Shown here one piece after another: positions 24,703-34,526 of a stretch of DNA of 64,000 bases (its first letter is position 1; each line of letters starts with the position of its first letter). The DNA comes from Paenibacillus melissococcoides. Lineage in GTDB: Bacteria > Bacillota > Bacilli > Paenibacillales > Paenibacillaceae. The notes under the pieces were generated by a model. That model saw only the letters and a list, made by a program, of their open reading frames with translations, had not been told where the DNA came from and did not search any database. Both the position numbers and the translations under genes were made by a program. The stretch spans positions 434,001 through 498,000 of the forward strand of contig CALYLO010000002.1 of assembly GCA_944800085.1 (NCBI GenBank). Reading direction: 5' to 3'.

Positions 24703-26143
24703 ATGTGGCAACCGGATCGTTCCAGCAAGCAACCGTTATATCAGCAGATTGCCGCATATATAGAACGGAGAATCATCTATGGGGAATTCCCGCCGGGAAG
24801 CCTTCTCCCTTCGGAGCGTAAATTCGCCGAGCAAATCAACGTCAACCGGAGCACCGTCGTGCAGGCTTACGAGGAATTGCGCGCCTCCGGAATGATCGAG
24901 AGCATGGTCGGGAGCGGAACGCGGGTAAGCAGATCGCGATGGGGCGCCGCTGCGAAGCAAACGCCGGATTGGCTTCAATATGTGGATGATGGCGGGGCCA
25001 TCCAGCCGCCCCGATCTTACATGCAGCTTATTCGCGAAGAACTGGATTCGGGACGTCCGCTTATCGACTTCGCCAGCGGCGAGCTGTCCCCGGATCTATC
25101 GCCCAATGAGGCCATCCGGCTGCTGCTGAGCGAGCATGCGCTGCATGAAGATCTGGGCTATGACCATCCGCAGGGCTACGTGCCCCTGCGGCAGGCGCTG
25201 GCCTCGTATTTGAAGCGGTACCGCGGCATTCGCGCCACGGAAGCCTCGTTCCTGGTCACTTCGGGATCGCATCAGTCGCTTTATCTGATTACGAAGCGTC
25301 TGTTAAGCCCGGGCGATGCCGTGGCGATCGAAGACCCGTCTTATCACTATTCCCTCCCGATGTTCCATTCGGCGGGCCTGCGGTTGTTCCGCCTGCCCGT
25401 GGATGAGAAGGGCGTCTGTCCCGAAGGGATCCTGTCGCTGCACCGGGAGCATCAGGTACGGATGATTTTTGTAAATCCGAACTATCAGAATCCGACCGGC
25501 CGCGTGCTTGATCCGCCGCGCCGGGAACGGCTGCTCGAGATTTGCGGGCATCTGGGGATTCCCATCGTCGAGGATGATCCGTTCAGCTTGACCTCATTCA
25601 CGGGCACCCCCCCCGCCTTCGCTCAAATCGAGCGATGCCGGCAGTACCGTGCTGTATATCGGATCGCTGTCCAAAATCGTCGCTTCGGGCTTGCGCATCG
25701 GCTGGATGGTGGCTCCCCAATCCGTGGTGAACCGGCTGACGGAGGAGAAGCAGCAGATGGATTTCGGCCTGAGCGTGCTCCCGCAGCGCATTGCGGCGCA
25801 ATTGCTGTCCTCGGCCCATTTTGAAGGGCATTTGCTGCGGCTGCGGAAGGAGCTGTCGCACAAGCGGAATCTGCTGCTTGATGCCCTTCAGCGCGAGCTG
25901 CCGGTCGAGCTGTCCTATTCGCTGCCGCAAGGCGGGCTGCATCTATGGTGCCGGATGAAGCGGCCTATCGACGACGGGAGACTGCTGGAGGAGAGCATCC
26001 GGCGGGGCGTCGTCTTCGTTCCGGGGAGCGTCTATGGATCGGAGCCGGGCTATGTCCGGTTTACGTTCGCGCGTCCGCATCCCGGCGGGATCGGTCCCGG
26101 CATCGCGTTATTCGCGGAAGCGCTGCGGGCCGCAGGAAGATAA
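24703..26143 (+). pseudogene. MocR/PdxR-type GntR regulator with aminotransferase domain, frameshifted
   Basis: Starts MWQPDRSSKQPLYQQIAAYI behind AAGAGGTGG. Residues 1-75 are a GntR winged helix (PSERKFAEQINVNRSTVVQA). Then comes a fold-type I aminotransferase-like domain: VTSGSHQSLYLITKRLL, IFVNPNYQNPTGRVL and, in the second frame, YIGSLSKIVASGLRIGWM with the PLP-binding Lys. A C8 tract at 25607-25614 shifts the frame after SFTGTPP; the second frame runs on to 26143. MocR proteins sense PLP or amino compounds. Divergence from cydA does not indicate a target. The homopolymer cause leaves open a sequence error. Confidence 0.85.
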
Positions 26144-26149
26144 ATGAGG

Positions 26150-26188
26150 ATAAGCTTATGATTTCAGGCGAGATCATAGGCTTTTTTG
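26150..26188 (+). terminator. Terminator after the MocR gene
   Basis: AGCTTATGAT and GATCATAGGCT-like arms form the stem, followed by TTTTTTG. Confidence 0.65.
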
Positions 26189-26278
26189 TGCGCCGGCGGA
26201 GGGAACTGTCACCGTCATCGCTGAGCACCCCCGGAGCCTTAGCGTGAGCATGGGCCGGCCTATAGCGGCCGCCGGAAC

Positions 26279-26321
26279 GAAAGAGCGTGCTCGTCCAGCA
26301 GGGACGGGAGCACGCTCTTCT
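26279..26321. terminator. Terminator hairpin at the M42 peptidase end
   Basis: AAGAGCGTGCTC (26281-26292) pairs with GAGCACGCTCTT (26308-26319). It probably serves the minus-strand peptidase gene, whose stop is 20 bp away. Confidence 0.7.
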
Positions 26322-26338
26322 ATCGTGAGGCGCGAACG

Positions 26339-27418
26339 CTAGGCGCGTTCGACAATCGTATTATAGGTGGTTCGGTCGGTATGCTTCACGAGCTGGACAA
26401 GCAGTTCCTTCGCCGCATCGATATCGTCGGTGTGAACGATCGAAGCCGGCGTATGGATATAGCGTCCGCACACGCCGATGACGGTCGCCGGCACGCCTTT
26501 GCCGCTCAGGTGAACCTGTCCGGCATCGGTGCCGCCCGGAGACACGAAATACTGGTATGGAATGCGGTGAGTATCCGCGATATCCTGTACGAATTCAAGC
26601 AGGCCGCGATGCGTAATCATCGTCGGGTCATAGATGCGGAGCAGTGCGCCTTTGCCAAGCTGGCCGAACGAATTCGGGTCGCCGGTCATATCGTTGGCGG
26701 CGCTGCAGTCGAGCGCATAGAAAATATCCGGCTGAATGAGATTCGCCGCGGTGCGCGCGCCGCGAAGGCCAACCTCTTCCTGCACGGTCGCTCCGCAGTA
26801 GAGGATGTTCGGCAGGGGGGAACGCTCGCGGTGCAGCTCCTTCATCAGTTCGATGGCCAGCCCGACGCCGTAGCGGTTATCCCATGCCTTGGCCATAATT
26901 TTCTTCGGATTGAGCAGCGGCGTGAACGGACAGACCGGCACGATCTGCAGTCCCGGACGGATGCCCGCCTTCTCGGCTTCCTCGCGGCTGTCGGCGCCGA
27001 CGTCGATATACATATGCTTCACGTCGACCGGCTTGTTGGCCGTCGCTTCATCCAACAGATGCTTCGGAATCGATCCGACGACGCCAGGGATTGGCCCGTT
27101 CGGCGTAATGACCTCGACTTGCTGGGCGAGCACGACTTGGCCCCACCATCCGCCGAGCGGCTGGAACTTGATCATGCCGTTCGCCGTAATCTGGGTCGTA
27201 ATGAAGCCGACCTCATCCAGGTGGCCGGCCACCATGACGCGCGGGCCTTGCTCGTCTCCGCGCATGACCCCGAATACGCTGCCGAGGGCATCGTGGAGGA
27301 ATTCATCCGTATATTTGGACAATTCTTGCTTCACCAGGGCGCGAAGCTCCCGTTCAAAGCCGGGGGCAGACGGGAATTCGGTCAAGGTGCGGAATAAGTC
27401 TAATGTTTCTTGCTGCAT
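26339..27418 (-). CDS. M42 family glutamyl/deblocking aminopeptidase
   Basis: 359 aa. All metal ligands of the dinuclear zinc/cobalt site are visible: AGHLDEVGF (His, Asp), [10 protein letters not shown] (bridging Asp), [12 protein letters not shown] (catalytic Glu and ligand Glu), [11 protein letters not shown] (Asp) and GRYIHTPAS (His). This cytoplasmic family (YtoP/YsdC/FrvX) forms large tetrahedral oligomers that trim peptides from the N-terminus. GGAAGGAG lies before the ATG. It is separated from pgcA upstream by about 270 bp containing that gene's terminator, so it is probably a separate unit. Intact. Confidence 0.95.
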   Translation of the reverse strand: MQQETLDLFRTLTEFPSAPGFERELRALVKQELSKYTDEFLHDALGSVFGVMRGDEQGPRVMVAGHLDEVGFITTQITANGMIKFQPLGGWWGQVVLAQQVEVITPNGPIPGVVGSIPKHLLDEATANKPVDVKHMYIDVGADSREEAEKAGIRPGLQIVPVCPFTPLLNPKKIMAKAWDNRYGVGLAIELMKELHRERSPLPNILYCGATVQEEVGLRGARTAANLIQPDIFYALDCSAANDMTGDPNSFGQLGKGALLRIYDPTMITHRGLLEFVQDIADTHRIPYQYFVSPGGTDAGQVHLSGKGVPATVIGVCGRYIHTPASIVHTDDIDAAKELLVQLVKHTDRTTYNTIVERA

Positions 27419-27529
27419 GATTACGAGCTCCTTCCTTCCAGGCCTGACTAGCAGCCTGCATCGATTTCGGTGGATTCTGCCTAATCCTCAGTATGGACGG
27501 GTTGGCGTTCCGTTGCAACCTCGATCTTC

Positions 27530-27572
27530 AAAAAAAACCGCCTTCCGCATCGGAGCGGAATGCAGCGGCTTT
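27530..27572 (-). terminator. Terminator after pgcA
   Basis: On the minus strand CCGCTGCATTCCGC pairs imperfectly with GCGGAAGGCGG, followed by eight T. It is about 120 bp past the pgcA stop. Confidence 0.6.
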
Positions 27573-27689
27573 GTCCGGGCAAGCGCCATCGGGGAGATAA
27601 CGTCCCGGTGGCGCAGGCACTTGCTTGAAGCCGCGAACGGGAGAGCCCGCAGCGATGCCCGGTTCGGCTGCGGGCAAGCCTAGCCGCGC

Positions 27690-29411
27690 TTAGGCTTGCT
27701 TCGAGGCGATGAAGGCGTCGATCCGCGCCATCACGTCCTGGCGGAGCGCCGTCAGGCGCTGCTCGGCTTCGGCGGCCGACGTGCCCTGCACGGCGAAGTA
27801 CATCTTAATCTTCGGCTCCGTCCCGGAAGGACGCAGGCAGAACCAGCTGCCGTCCGCCAGATGGAACTTGAGCACGTTCTCCTTCGGCAGGCCATACAGG
27901 CCTTCGGCATAATCTTCCGTTCGGGCCACGGCGGTTCCGCCCGCGGAGAACGGCGCCGCTGCCCGCCATTCGTCCATGATGCCGCCGATGATGGCCACGC
28001 CCTCGACTCCCTTGAGCGTGCGCGTCTCCAGCGCCTCCAAATAATAACCGTGCTGCTCGTACAGGCCTTGCAGCACTTCGTACAAGGTCTTGCCCTGCGC
28101 CTTGTAGTAGGCGCCTGCCTCGCAGATCAGCATCGCGGCGATGACGGCGTCCTTGTCGCGCGCGTAATTGCCTGCGAGATAGCCGTAGCTCTCTTCATAC
28201 CCGAACAGGAACGTGTGCTCCCCCGTCCGGTCGAACTCGGTCATTTTCTCGCCGATATATTTGAATCCGGTCAGCGTATTGAAGACCGTCATGCCGTACG
28301 ATTTGGCGATGGCCGCCCCCAGCTCGCTCGTCACGATCGTCTTGATGACGGCGCCGTTGTCCGGCAGCGCGCCTTGCGTCTTCATGGCGTCCAGCAAATA
28401 GTGGACCATCAGCGCGCCGGACTGGTTGCCGGTCAGGACGACGTATTCGCCCTGCGCGTTCTTCACGACGGCACCCATCCGATCCGCATCCGGGTCCGTT
28501 CCCATAATGATGTCCGCATCCCATTCCTGCGCTTGCGCGATCGCGATGGAGAAAGCGTCCCGTTCCTCCGGGTTCGGCGATTTGACCGTGGAGAAATTCG
28601 GATCCGGCAGCTCCTGCTCCGGGACGACGCGCACTTGCTGGAAGCCGAGGCGATCCAGCACGGCGCGCACGGGCTTGTTGCCCGTTCCGTGCAGCGGAGT
28701 GTACAGCACGCGGAATTGATCGCTCGTCTGGCGAATCGTCTCCGGATTCCGGCTGACGGCGGTGACGGCCGATATGTAGGCATCGTCCATAGCGGAGTCG
28801 AGCCAGACGAGCAGCCCGGCCGCTTCCGCCTCCGCCCGATCCGCCTTGCGGATGTCGGCGAAGCTGTGAATGCCGCGGATCTCGGCGATGACGCGGCCCG
28901 CCGTGTCCTTCGTAATCTGCCCGCCGTCGCTGCCGTAGACTTTGTAGCCGTTATATTCCGGCGGGTTATGGCTGGCGGTAATGACGATCCCGGCGCTCGC
29001 TTGCAGATGGCGGACGGCGAAGGAGAGCTCCGGCGTCGGACGCAGCTCCGGGAAGACATAGGCCTTGATTCCATTGCCCGCGAGGACGAGGGCGGCCTCC
29101 AGCGCGAAGTCCGGGGAGAAATGGCGGGAATCATACGCGATCGCCACCGATGGAGAGGAGGAAGAGCCCTTCAAGTATTGGGCCAGCCCCTGAGTCGCTT
29201 TGCCTACCGTATATATGTTCATCCGGTTGCTGCCTGCGCCGATGACGCCGCGCAGACCCCCGGTGCCGAATTCCAATTCCTTGTAGAAGCGATCGGTAAT
29301 CTCCTGTTCATTGCCCGCAATTCCGGCGAGCTCCGCCTTGGTCGCCGCATCGATCGACGCGTCGTTCAGCCAGGCTTCATACCGTTCTTGGGCCATCGTG
29401 TTCATAGTCAT
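27690..29411 (-). CDS. pgcA: Alpha-phosphoglucomutase / phosphomannomutase
   Basis: 573 aa. Active-site Ser loop IVITASHNPPEYNGYK, Mg-binding loop IIMGTDPDADRMG, sugar-binding FLFGYEESYGYLAGN and phosphate-binding LRPSGTEPKIKMYF are in order. It interconverts glucose-1-P and glucose-6-P, feeding cell-wall glycolipid and teichoic acid precursors. Start: GAAGGAGG is followed by ATGs at 29420, 29411 and 29405; 29411 has the best spacing (10 bp). Strongly GC-rich at third positions, like other core genes here. Intact. Confidence 0.93.
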   Translation of the reverse strand: MTMNTMAQERYEAWLNDASIDAATKAELAGIAGNEQEITDRFYKELEFGTGGLRGVIGAGSNRMNIYTVGKATQGLAQYLKGSSSSPSVAIAYDSRHFSPDFALEAALVLAGNGIKAYVFPELRPTPELSFAVRHLQASAGIVITASHNPPEYNGYKVYGSDGGQITKDTAGRVIAEIRGIHSFADIRKADRAEAEAAGLLVWLDSAMDDAYISAVTAVSRNPETIRQTSDQFRVLYTPLHGTGNKPVRAVLDRLGFQQVRVVPEQELPDPNFSTVKSPNPEERDAFSIAIAQAQEWDADIIMGTDPDADRMGAVVKNAQGEYVVLTGNQSGALMVHYLLDAMKTQGALPDNGAVIKTIVTSELGAAIAKSYGMTVFNTLTGFKYIGEKMTEFDRTGEHTFLFGYEESYGYLAGNYARDKDAVIAAMLICEAGAYYKAQGKTLYEVLQGLYEQHGYYLEALETRTLKGVEGVAIIGGIMDEWRAAAPFSAGGTAVARTEDYAEGLYGLPKENVLKFHLADGSWFCLRPSGTEPKIKMYFAVQGTSAAEAEQRLTALRQDVMARIDAFIASKQA

Positions 29412-29689
29412 TGCGTTCATATCCTCCTTCAATACCCTATATTTGTTGAAGACAATGATTATCGGGATAAGATGTGTCTGGATGATGCGGCAGCCGCCAG
29501 GCGGTGAAGACACCGGCATGGGCATTAACCAGGGATGCCGCATTGATCTATTGTACTGGATTCAACCGCGTTCTGCATGTGAAAAAAAACGGGACAAGCC
29601 AAAAAAACGGCCGCGCGCAGACCGATCGCTGCGGAGCGCATCCGGTTCAGGAGCGTCCAAGCAAAGCAGCCCCCGGATCGGTCCGAGGG

Positions 29690-30166
29690 CTAGTGATTCG
29701 TATTCACTTGGGCGATATGCCGGCCCAGCTTCTTCAAGAGCGAGGTTAGCTGCTCCTGCTCCTCCGCAGCAAGCACCTCCATAAGCTGGTGCAGGGCCTG
29801 GGCATGCTTGGGGAAAATGTCCTGCATCAAGGCTGTTCCCTGTTCCGTCAGCTCGGCATAAATGACGCGGCGATCCTGCACGCATGGGCATCGCTTCAAA
29901 TAGCCCTTCTTCTCGAGCTTATCGACGACATAAGTCATCGTTCCGCTGGCGAGCAGCACTCTGCCGCCAATCTGCTGGATCGGAGTGGGGCCTTTATGAT
30001 GAAGGAGCTCCAGAACCGCAAATTCGGAAGGGTTCAGTTGATAGCGCTTCATGTCCTGCTGGGCGAAATCCATCAGCGACTTCGATGCCCGCGACAGGAC
30101 GACGAATAGTTTCAAGGATTGATCGACACTCGCCGCTCCGCCGCCGCAACTTTCCTTTTCGCTCAC
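29690..30166 (-). CDS. MarR family transcriptional regulator
   Basis: 158 aa from a GTG start. The winged-helix core is typical: NPSEFAVLELLHHKGPTPIQ, QIGGRVLLASGTMTYVVDKL and the wing CVQDRRVIYAELTEQG. MarR dimers repress nearby genes and are released by small phenolics or oxidation. The wing contains CPCVQDRR, with two Cys that could act as an oxidation sensor (inference). The promoter side carries an AT-rich imperfect palindrome near 30247-30265 (ATCT...AGAT) that could be its own operator. The next gene leftward is pgcA, about 280 bp away. Confidence 0.88.
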   Translation of the reverse strand: MSEKESCGGGAASVDQSLKLFVVLSRASKSLMDFAQQDMKRYQLNPSEFAVLELLHHKGPTPIQQIGGRVLLASGTMTYVVDKLEKKGYLKRCPCVQDRRVIYAELTEQGTALMQDIFPKHAQALHQLMEVLAAEEQEQLTSLLKKLGRHIAQVNTNH

Positions 30167-30367
30167 TCGAATCGTTCCTTTCCTTCAAAATGAATGTCAT
30201 TCTTCCCTATAGTAACAGATTCACCTCGATAACGATAATATCCGTTAATATCTTGAAATCGAGATGAATAATATCATGCCACACCGCGCATGTCAACGCA
30301 TCAAACGGCTAGGCGGTCCACAATCTAACGGGTAAGGAAAGATTGTCCGGTACAGGGGGGAACCGCC

Positions 30368-30793
30368 TTGGAACAGCTGACAGGACGCGCCAAGAAGGTC
30401 CAATGGTCCGATGAAGGCACGGAAAATATTCAGATATTGAAGCAACCTTCTTCACCTCGAAGGCGGAAGCCATCGAATCGATGGATGAAGCGCTGGAGCT
30501 GCTGCTGAACGCCTATACGCTGCTCATTACGCATCAGACCTCGTTCGTCATCGCGATCGAAGCGATGCAATGGGACAAGCGGGACATACAGGAGCCGGAT
30601 GCGGAATCGGTCGTGCGGGGGCCGCGCGAAGGATTCGTGGAAAATCTGCAGACGAACATGTCGCTGCTTCGCCTTCGCATCCGTACGCCGAGCCTCAAGA
30701 TGGAGACGCTGAAAAAAGGGCAGATGACGAAGATCGCGATCACGTTCGCCTATATCGAGGGCGTGACGACCGAGCAGCTTATTGAAGAGGTGA
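30368..30793 (+). pseudogene. GerA-type germinant receptor subunit A, large deletions
   Basis: A TTG start behind GGGGGGAA opens MEQLTGRAKKVQWSDEGTEN. Near 30440 the frame shifts to TFFTSKAEAIESMDEALELL, which continues VVRGPREGFVENLQTNMSLL and IAITFAYIEGVTTEQLIEEV. The latter are hallmarks of the soluble N-terminal domain of GerAA/SpoVAF proteins (about 480-520 aa). The middle of that domain and the entire membrane half are missing, and the sequence runs directly into the gerB remnant. The subunit cannot be functional. Confidence 0.8.
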
Positions 30794-30799
30794 GGCGGA

Positions 30800-31932
30800 C
30801 GGGGCAGGATTACATGGCCGCAATTAAGCATGCTGTTGTATTTGATGGTCGGAGCGACTTCGGTGCTGGCGCTGCCTGCCTTTTCCGCGCAGTTCGCGAA
30901 GCACGATATGTGGATCTCCCCGTTCATCGGCTCGTTAACCGGCTTCTTCACCTTGGCGGTAGTGCTGAAGCTGCATTCATATTATCCGGATCTGACGCTG
31001 GTGCAGCAGGCGGAGCTTCTGCTCGGGCGGCGGCTTGGCGGAGCGGCCAACGTCATCGTCCTCGCTTTTCATCTGGCACGGCACCGGCTTGATTACGCGC
31101 GAATACGGGGAGTTCATCGTCGGTTCGGTCTTGATCCGCACGCCCCACCCGGTCGTTGTCTTCTGCTTCATCTTTGTTTGCGCGGTGGCGATTCGGGGCG
31201 GCATCGAGGTGATCGGCCGCTTCTCCATGCTGATTGCGCCGGTGTTCCTCGGATTTATCGTCGTCGTCCCTCATATGCTGATTCCGAACCTGGATCTGAT
31301 GCAGACGTTCCCCGTGCTGGAGCATGGGTGGAAGCCGATCTGGAAAGGCTCGATTCTGCCGTTGACCTGGTTCATGGAGTTCGCGCTGGCCGGCCTCATT
31401 CTCCCCTTCGTCAAAGGGAACCGGAGCAAGTGGAAATGGGGCAAGTCGGCCGTGGCGCTGATGCTGTTCACGATGGTCGTCACTAATTTGACCTGTCTCT
31501 GGTTTTTCGGGACGCTGACCTCCATGTTCACGTTTCCTATCTTTGCCGCTTCCCGCTATATCAGCCTGGGCGATTTTTTCGAGCATATGGAAGCCATCAT
31601 TATGGTGCTGCGGGTGCTGAGCGGCTTCGTGCAGGTGATTACGTGGTACTATATCCTGGTCATCGGCACCGCGCAGTGGCTCAAGCTGGAAGACGACCGT
31701 CCGATCGTGTTTCCGATCGGCCTGCTTATGGTGATCATGACTTTTTGGATTACCGATAATATGCAGGACATGATCGACTTGTTCATGACGACCGAGCCTC
31801 TCCTCCACGGTGCAGGTTGTCTATCCTGCGCTGCTGCTCGCTCTGGCCTGGTTGAGGCAGAAGGGGAAGGACCCGGCCGGCGACAGCGCTGCCGCTACGG
31901 TTCGGGATAAGGCGAAGGACCGCGTCGGGTAA
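30800..31932 (+). pseudogene. GerB-type (endospore germination permease) subunit, frameshifted
   Basis: Fragments in successive frames: WPQLSMLLYLMVGATSVLAL through LLGRRLGGAANVIV (to about 31060), then LFIWHGTGLITREYGEFIVG through DNMQDMIDLFMTTE (to about 31800), then VQVVYPALLLALAWLRQKGK and stop at 31932. Together they give a normal GerB (APC-superfamily permease) with about 10 membrane helices and the LITREYGEF motif. At least two frameshifts and no proper start make it a pseudogene. No gerC lipoprotein gene follows. Its 3' end overlaps the convergent TspO-like gene by 38 bp. Confidence 0.85.
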
Positions 31933-32662
31933 AGGCGAGCGACAAGGCAAGCAGGGCGAGCAGCAGGGCCAGTCCGAGCGAGGTATAAAAGATAGACGGC
32001 GCAGACTGCTGCTTCACGGCGATAGCGGCGTACGCCCAGACGAACATGAGCACGAAGAGCGGATCGCGGTTCGGGCCTCCGACAACCCAGGCGAACAGCG
32101 CGCCGGCGGCCAGCAGCAGAAGCGCCCAGGTCTCGTCCCCGCGCCCGAATCCGTCCCATCCCGCATTGGTCAAGACAACGGCCGTATTCACGAGCAAAGC
32201 GGTGCTTACCCAGCCGAAATAGATGCTGAACGGCAGGCGCACCCACAGCCGATCCGCCGCCGGCAGAGCTCCATGCCGCCGGGTGCGGGCGTAGAGGAAC
32301 AGCAGGCTGAGGAATAAGCCGGCCATCGCAAGGATAGACAGCCAGATGCGATCATACCTATAGTGCCACAGCAGAATCCAGGCGATATTGAACAAGCAGC
32401 TGATGATGAAAAGCGGCCCGATGGCTTGCAGGACGGGCTTGGACTGGTTGGCGGTGCGCGCCTGATAGACGGCATACCCGATCAGCAGCGCATAGATAAG
32501 CATCCAGATGCCGAAGGCATAGCCGGCAGGCGTAATCAGCGTAGGGAACCTATCGGAAATGCCGCCGGTCGTCTTGCCGTTCAGGGGCACGAACTCGGCC
32601 AGGGCGTTGACGGCGATCATCGCGGCCAGCGCGAGGATGTTCCACCAGCGGTAGCGGGACAT
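31895..32662 (-). CDS. TspO/MBR-like tryptophan-rich membrane protein
   Basis: 255 aa with about seven hydrophobic segments. It begins MSRYRWWNILALAAMIAVNA; ITPAGYAFGIWMLIYALLIG and SIYFGWVSTALLVNTAVVLT resemble the tryptophan-rich sensory (TspO-like) group, in its longer form. Such proteins bind porphyrin-like ligands or have unknown membrane roles. The C-terminus (RRGPSPYPEP) overlaps the convergent gerB relic. GGAGGAAG lies before the ATG. Intact. Confidence 0.7.
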   Translation of the reverse strand: MSRYRWWNILALAAMIAVNALAEFVPLNGKTTGGISDRFPTLITPAGYAFGIWMLIYALLIGYAVYQARTANQSKPVLQAIGPLFIISCLFNIAWILLWHYRYDRIWLSILAMAGLFLSLLFLYARTRRHGALPAADRLWVRLPFSIYFGWVSTALLVNTAVVLTNAGWDGFGRGDETWALLLLAAGALFAWVVGGPNRDPLFVLMFVWAYAAIAVKQQSAPSIFYTSLGLALLLALLALSLAFTRRGPSPYPEP

Positions 32663-32834
32663 GGCGCTTCCTCCTTGTACACGTTATAGTGGTTGAACGT
32701 ACTTATATTACAGAATATAACCGAAGCCGCCCGAAAATAACGGTGTTGTCCCGCAATCTTTCAATTTTGTCAGCTAGTACCGAAAAGGGCGGCCGGATGA
32801 TGCCGGAACGTCACTGCGCGGCGTCCGGATAAAC

Positions 32835-32886
32835 GAACAAGACCCTGAATTCTCTGCCCGCTGGCACAGATTCAGGGTCTTGTTCT
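32835..32886 (-). terminator. Terminator after the response regulator gene
   Basis: AACAAGACCCTGAAT (from 32836) pairs with ATTCAGGGTCTTGTT (to 32884), a 15-bp stem, just before the response-regulator stop on the minus strand. Confidence 0.7.
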
Positions 32887-32891
32887 ATCGG

Positions 32892-34526
32892 TTAGGCTCC
32901 GCCATGCTGCTTGCGGTACAGGTTGGGCGAGACGCCCTCCACTTTTTTGAACACTTTGCTGAAATACTTCTCGTCCTGATAGCCGACCATCTCTCCGACC
33001 TGGGCAATACGGAGATGGGGGTTCAACAGGAGCCGCTTCGCCTTCTCAATGCGGATGCCTGTCCAATAGTCGGACAGATTAATGCCGAACTGCTGCTTGA
33101 ACTTGCGGGAAATGTATTCCCGGCTGACATAGAACCGCTCGGCCATATCCTGCAGCGACAGGTCCTCATTGTAGTGCTGCTCCACGTAGCGGGCGATGTC
33201 GAAAATAATATGCTGCTCCCGGCCCTGCCGGGCGGACAGGGCATCGGACAGGCGCTGCAGCGCCTCCAGCCAGTGCCGTTCCCATTCTTCCCAGGTCAGG
33301 CCGTCCCGATCCGCCAGCTGACGGAGCGGATCCTCGGCCTCCAGCCTCTCCAGCAGGCCGGAGGCGATTGCGCTGTCCGGGGCGGCTTCCTGCACGAGGC
33401 GGGTGCGAAGCGCCTCCCATTCCTTCAGGCACTGCGCCCGCATCGCCGGCGTCAGCACGCCGCGGCTGCGCAGCGGCTCGCTCCAGCGCCGGACGGCGGC
33501 CGCGAGCCGATCGGCCTGGCCGCTCTGCGCCGCCAGCGCCCAATCGTCCGCGGCGGCGGACAGCCGGACAGGCGCCGCGGCACCCGGCTCCGTTCCGTCC
33601 CGGAACGGATGCACCTCGATGCCGGCCTCCATCAGATTGCGCCGCGCCAGGGCTTCCTTGGCCTGCGCGTAGGCCGCGTTCAGGCCGGCGGGGAAGGGCT
33701 GGCTGCCGCTTGTCCCGAAGTGCAGCTTCCGCTGCACCGTCTGCACCAAGCCGGCATTGATGCGCTGGAGCAAGGCCTCCAGCTCGGCGGCGTCCTCCCA
33801 CAGGACGATCGCCAGCTCGCTTCCGGCGCTCCAGTAGCGGAACGCCGCGCCCCGCACGCGCCCGGGCGGGTTCACGAAATCGGCGGCAATGTTGACCAGC
33901 GTGTAGAACAGAAGCTGGACATCATCGCCGAATTTGCCGCGGAATTCGCGGCTTCCCGCCGGCACGCGGGCGATCGCGAGCCGGATGCGGGAGATGCCGG
34001 CCGGGAGGCCGAATTCCGACGCCAGCCGGCGGACGTTCGCTTCATACACCGCCGGATCGTCGAGCAGGCTCGACCAGAGCTTCTCCGAGACGAGCGGCTT
34101 GAACTCGTTCACCTGCATGCGCTGCATATGGCTGGCCTGCCGTTCCGCCTCCTCGTGCCGCCACGCCTCCACGGCCTTGGCGACCGCTTCATTGATCGCC
34201 TCCGGATCGATTGGCTTCAGAATATAGTCGATGCCGCCATGCTGCAACGTATGGCGCACGAGCGCGAAGTCGTCGTGGCCGCTGATAGCGATTACCTTGC
34301 AGGCGGGCGCATGGCGGCTGATCCATTCCATCACCCCGGTTCCGTCGAGCCGGGGCATCATCATGTCCGTTATGACGATCTGGGGCTTGCGGGCGGCCAG
34401 CAGCTCGATCGCCTGTTTGCCGTCCTGCGCCTCGCGGATCGCCGTGATCCCGTGATGCTCCCAGTCCACCAGCAGCCGGATCGCCTCGCGGACATGCTTT
34501 TCATCGTCAATGATTAACACTTCCAT
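32892..34526 (-). CDS. YesN-type response regulator with AraC output domain
   Basis: 544 aa. Receiver domain 1-120 with acidic pocket D7/D8, phosphoacceptor D54 (IVITDMMMPRLDG) and Lys in DYILKPID. A long middle region (about 125-430) of unclear fold follows. The C-terminal AraC/XylS double HTH reads LSLQDMAERFYVSREYISRK and VGEMVGYQDEKYFSKVFKK. It receives phosphate from the overlapping kinase gene (20 bp overlap) and should activate the divergent sugar ABC genes. Two matching promoter boxes upstream of those genes are candidate targets. Confidence 0.95.
   Translation of the reverse strand: MEVLIIDDEKHVREAIRLLVDWEHHGITAIREAQDGKQAIELLAARKPQIVITDMMMPRLDGTGVMEWISRHAPACKVIAISGHDDFALVRHTLQHGGIDYILKPIDPEAINEAVAKAVEAWRHEEAERQASHMQRMQVNEFKPLVSEKLWSSLLDDPAVYEANVRRLASEFGLPAGISRIRLAIARVPAGSREFRGKFGDDVQLLFYTLVNIAADFVNPPGRVRGAAFRYWSAGSELAIVLWEDAAELEALLQRINAGLVQTVQRKLHFGTSGSQPFPAGLNAAYAQAKEALARRNLMEAGIEVHPFRDGTEPGAAAPVRLSAAADDWALAAQSGQADRLAAAVRRWSEPLRSRGVLTPAMRAQCLKEWEALRTRLVQEAAPDSAIASGLLERLEAEDPLRQLADRDGLTWEEWERHWLEALQRLSDALSARQGREQHIIFDIARYVEQHYNEDLSLQDMAERFYVSREYISRKFKQQFGINLSDYWTGIRIEKAKRLLLNPHLRIAQVGEMVGYQDEKYFSKVFKKVEGVSPNLYRKQHGGA

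Noticed and set aside
26381..27397. 338-aa plus-strand open frame opposite the M42 peptidase
   Set aside because: Shadow frame; the minus strand has a fully motif-supported peptidase.
27696..29507. 603-aa plus-strand open frame opposite pgcA
   Set aside because: Arg/His/Asp-rich translation with no domain; a GC-rich antisense shadow of pgcA.
32880..34517. 545-aa plus-strand open frame opposite the response regulator
   Set aside because: Antisense shadow of a GC-rich gene; no RBS or motif.
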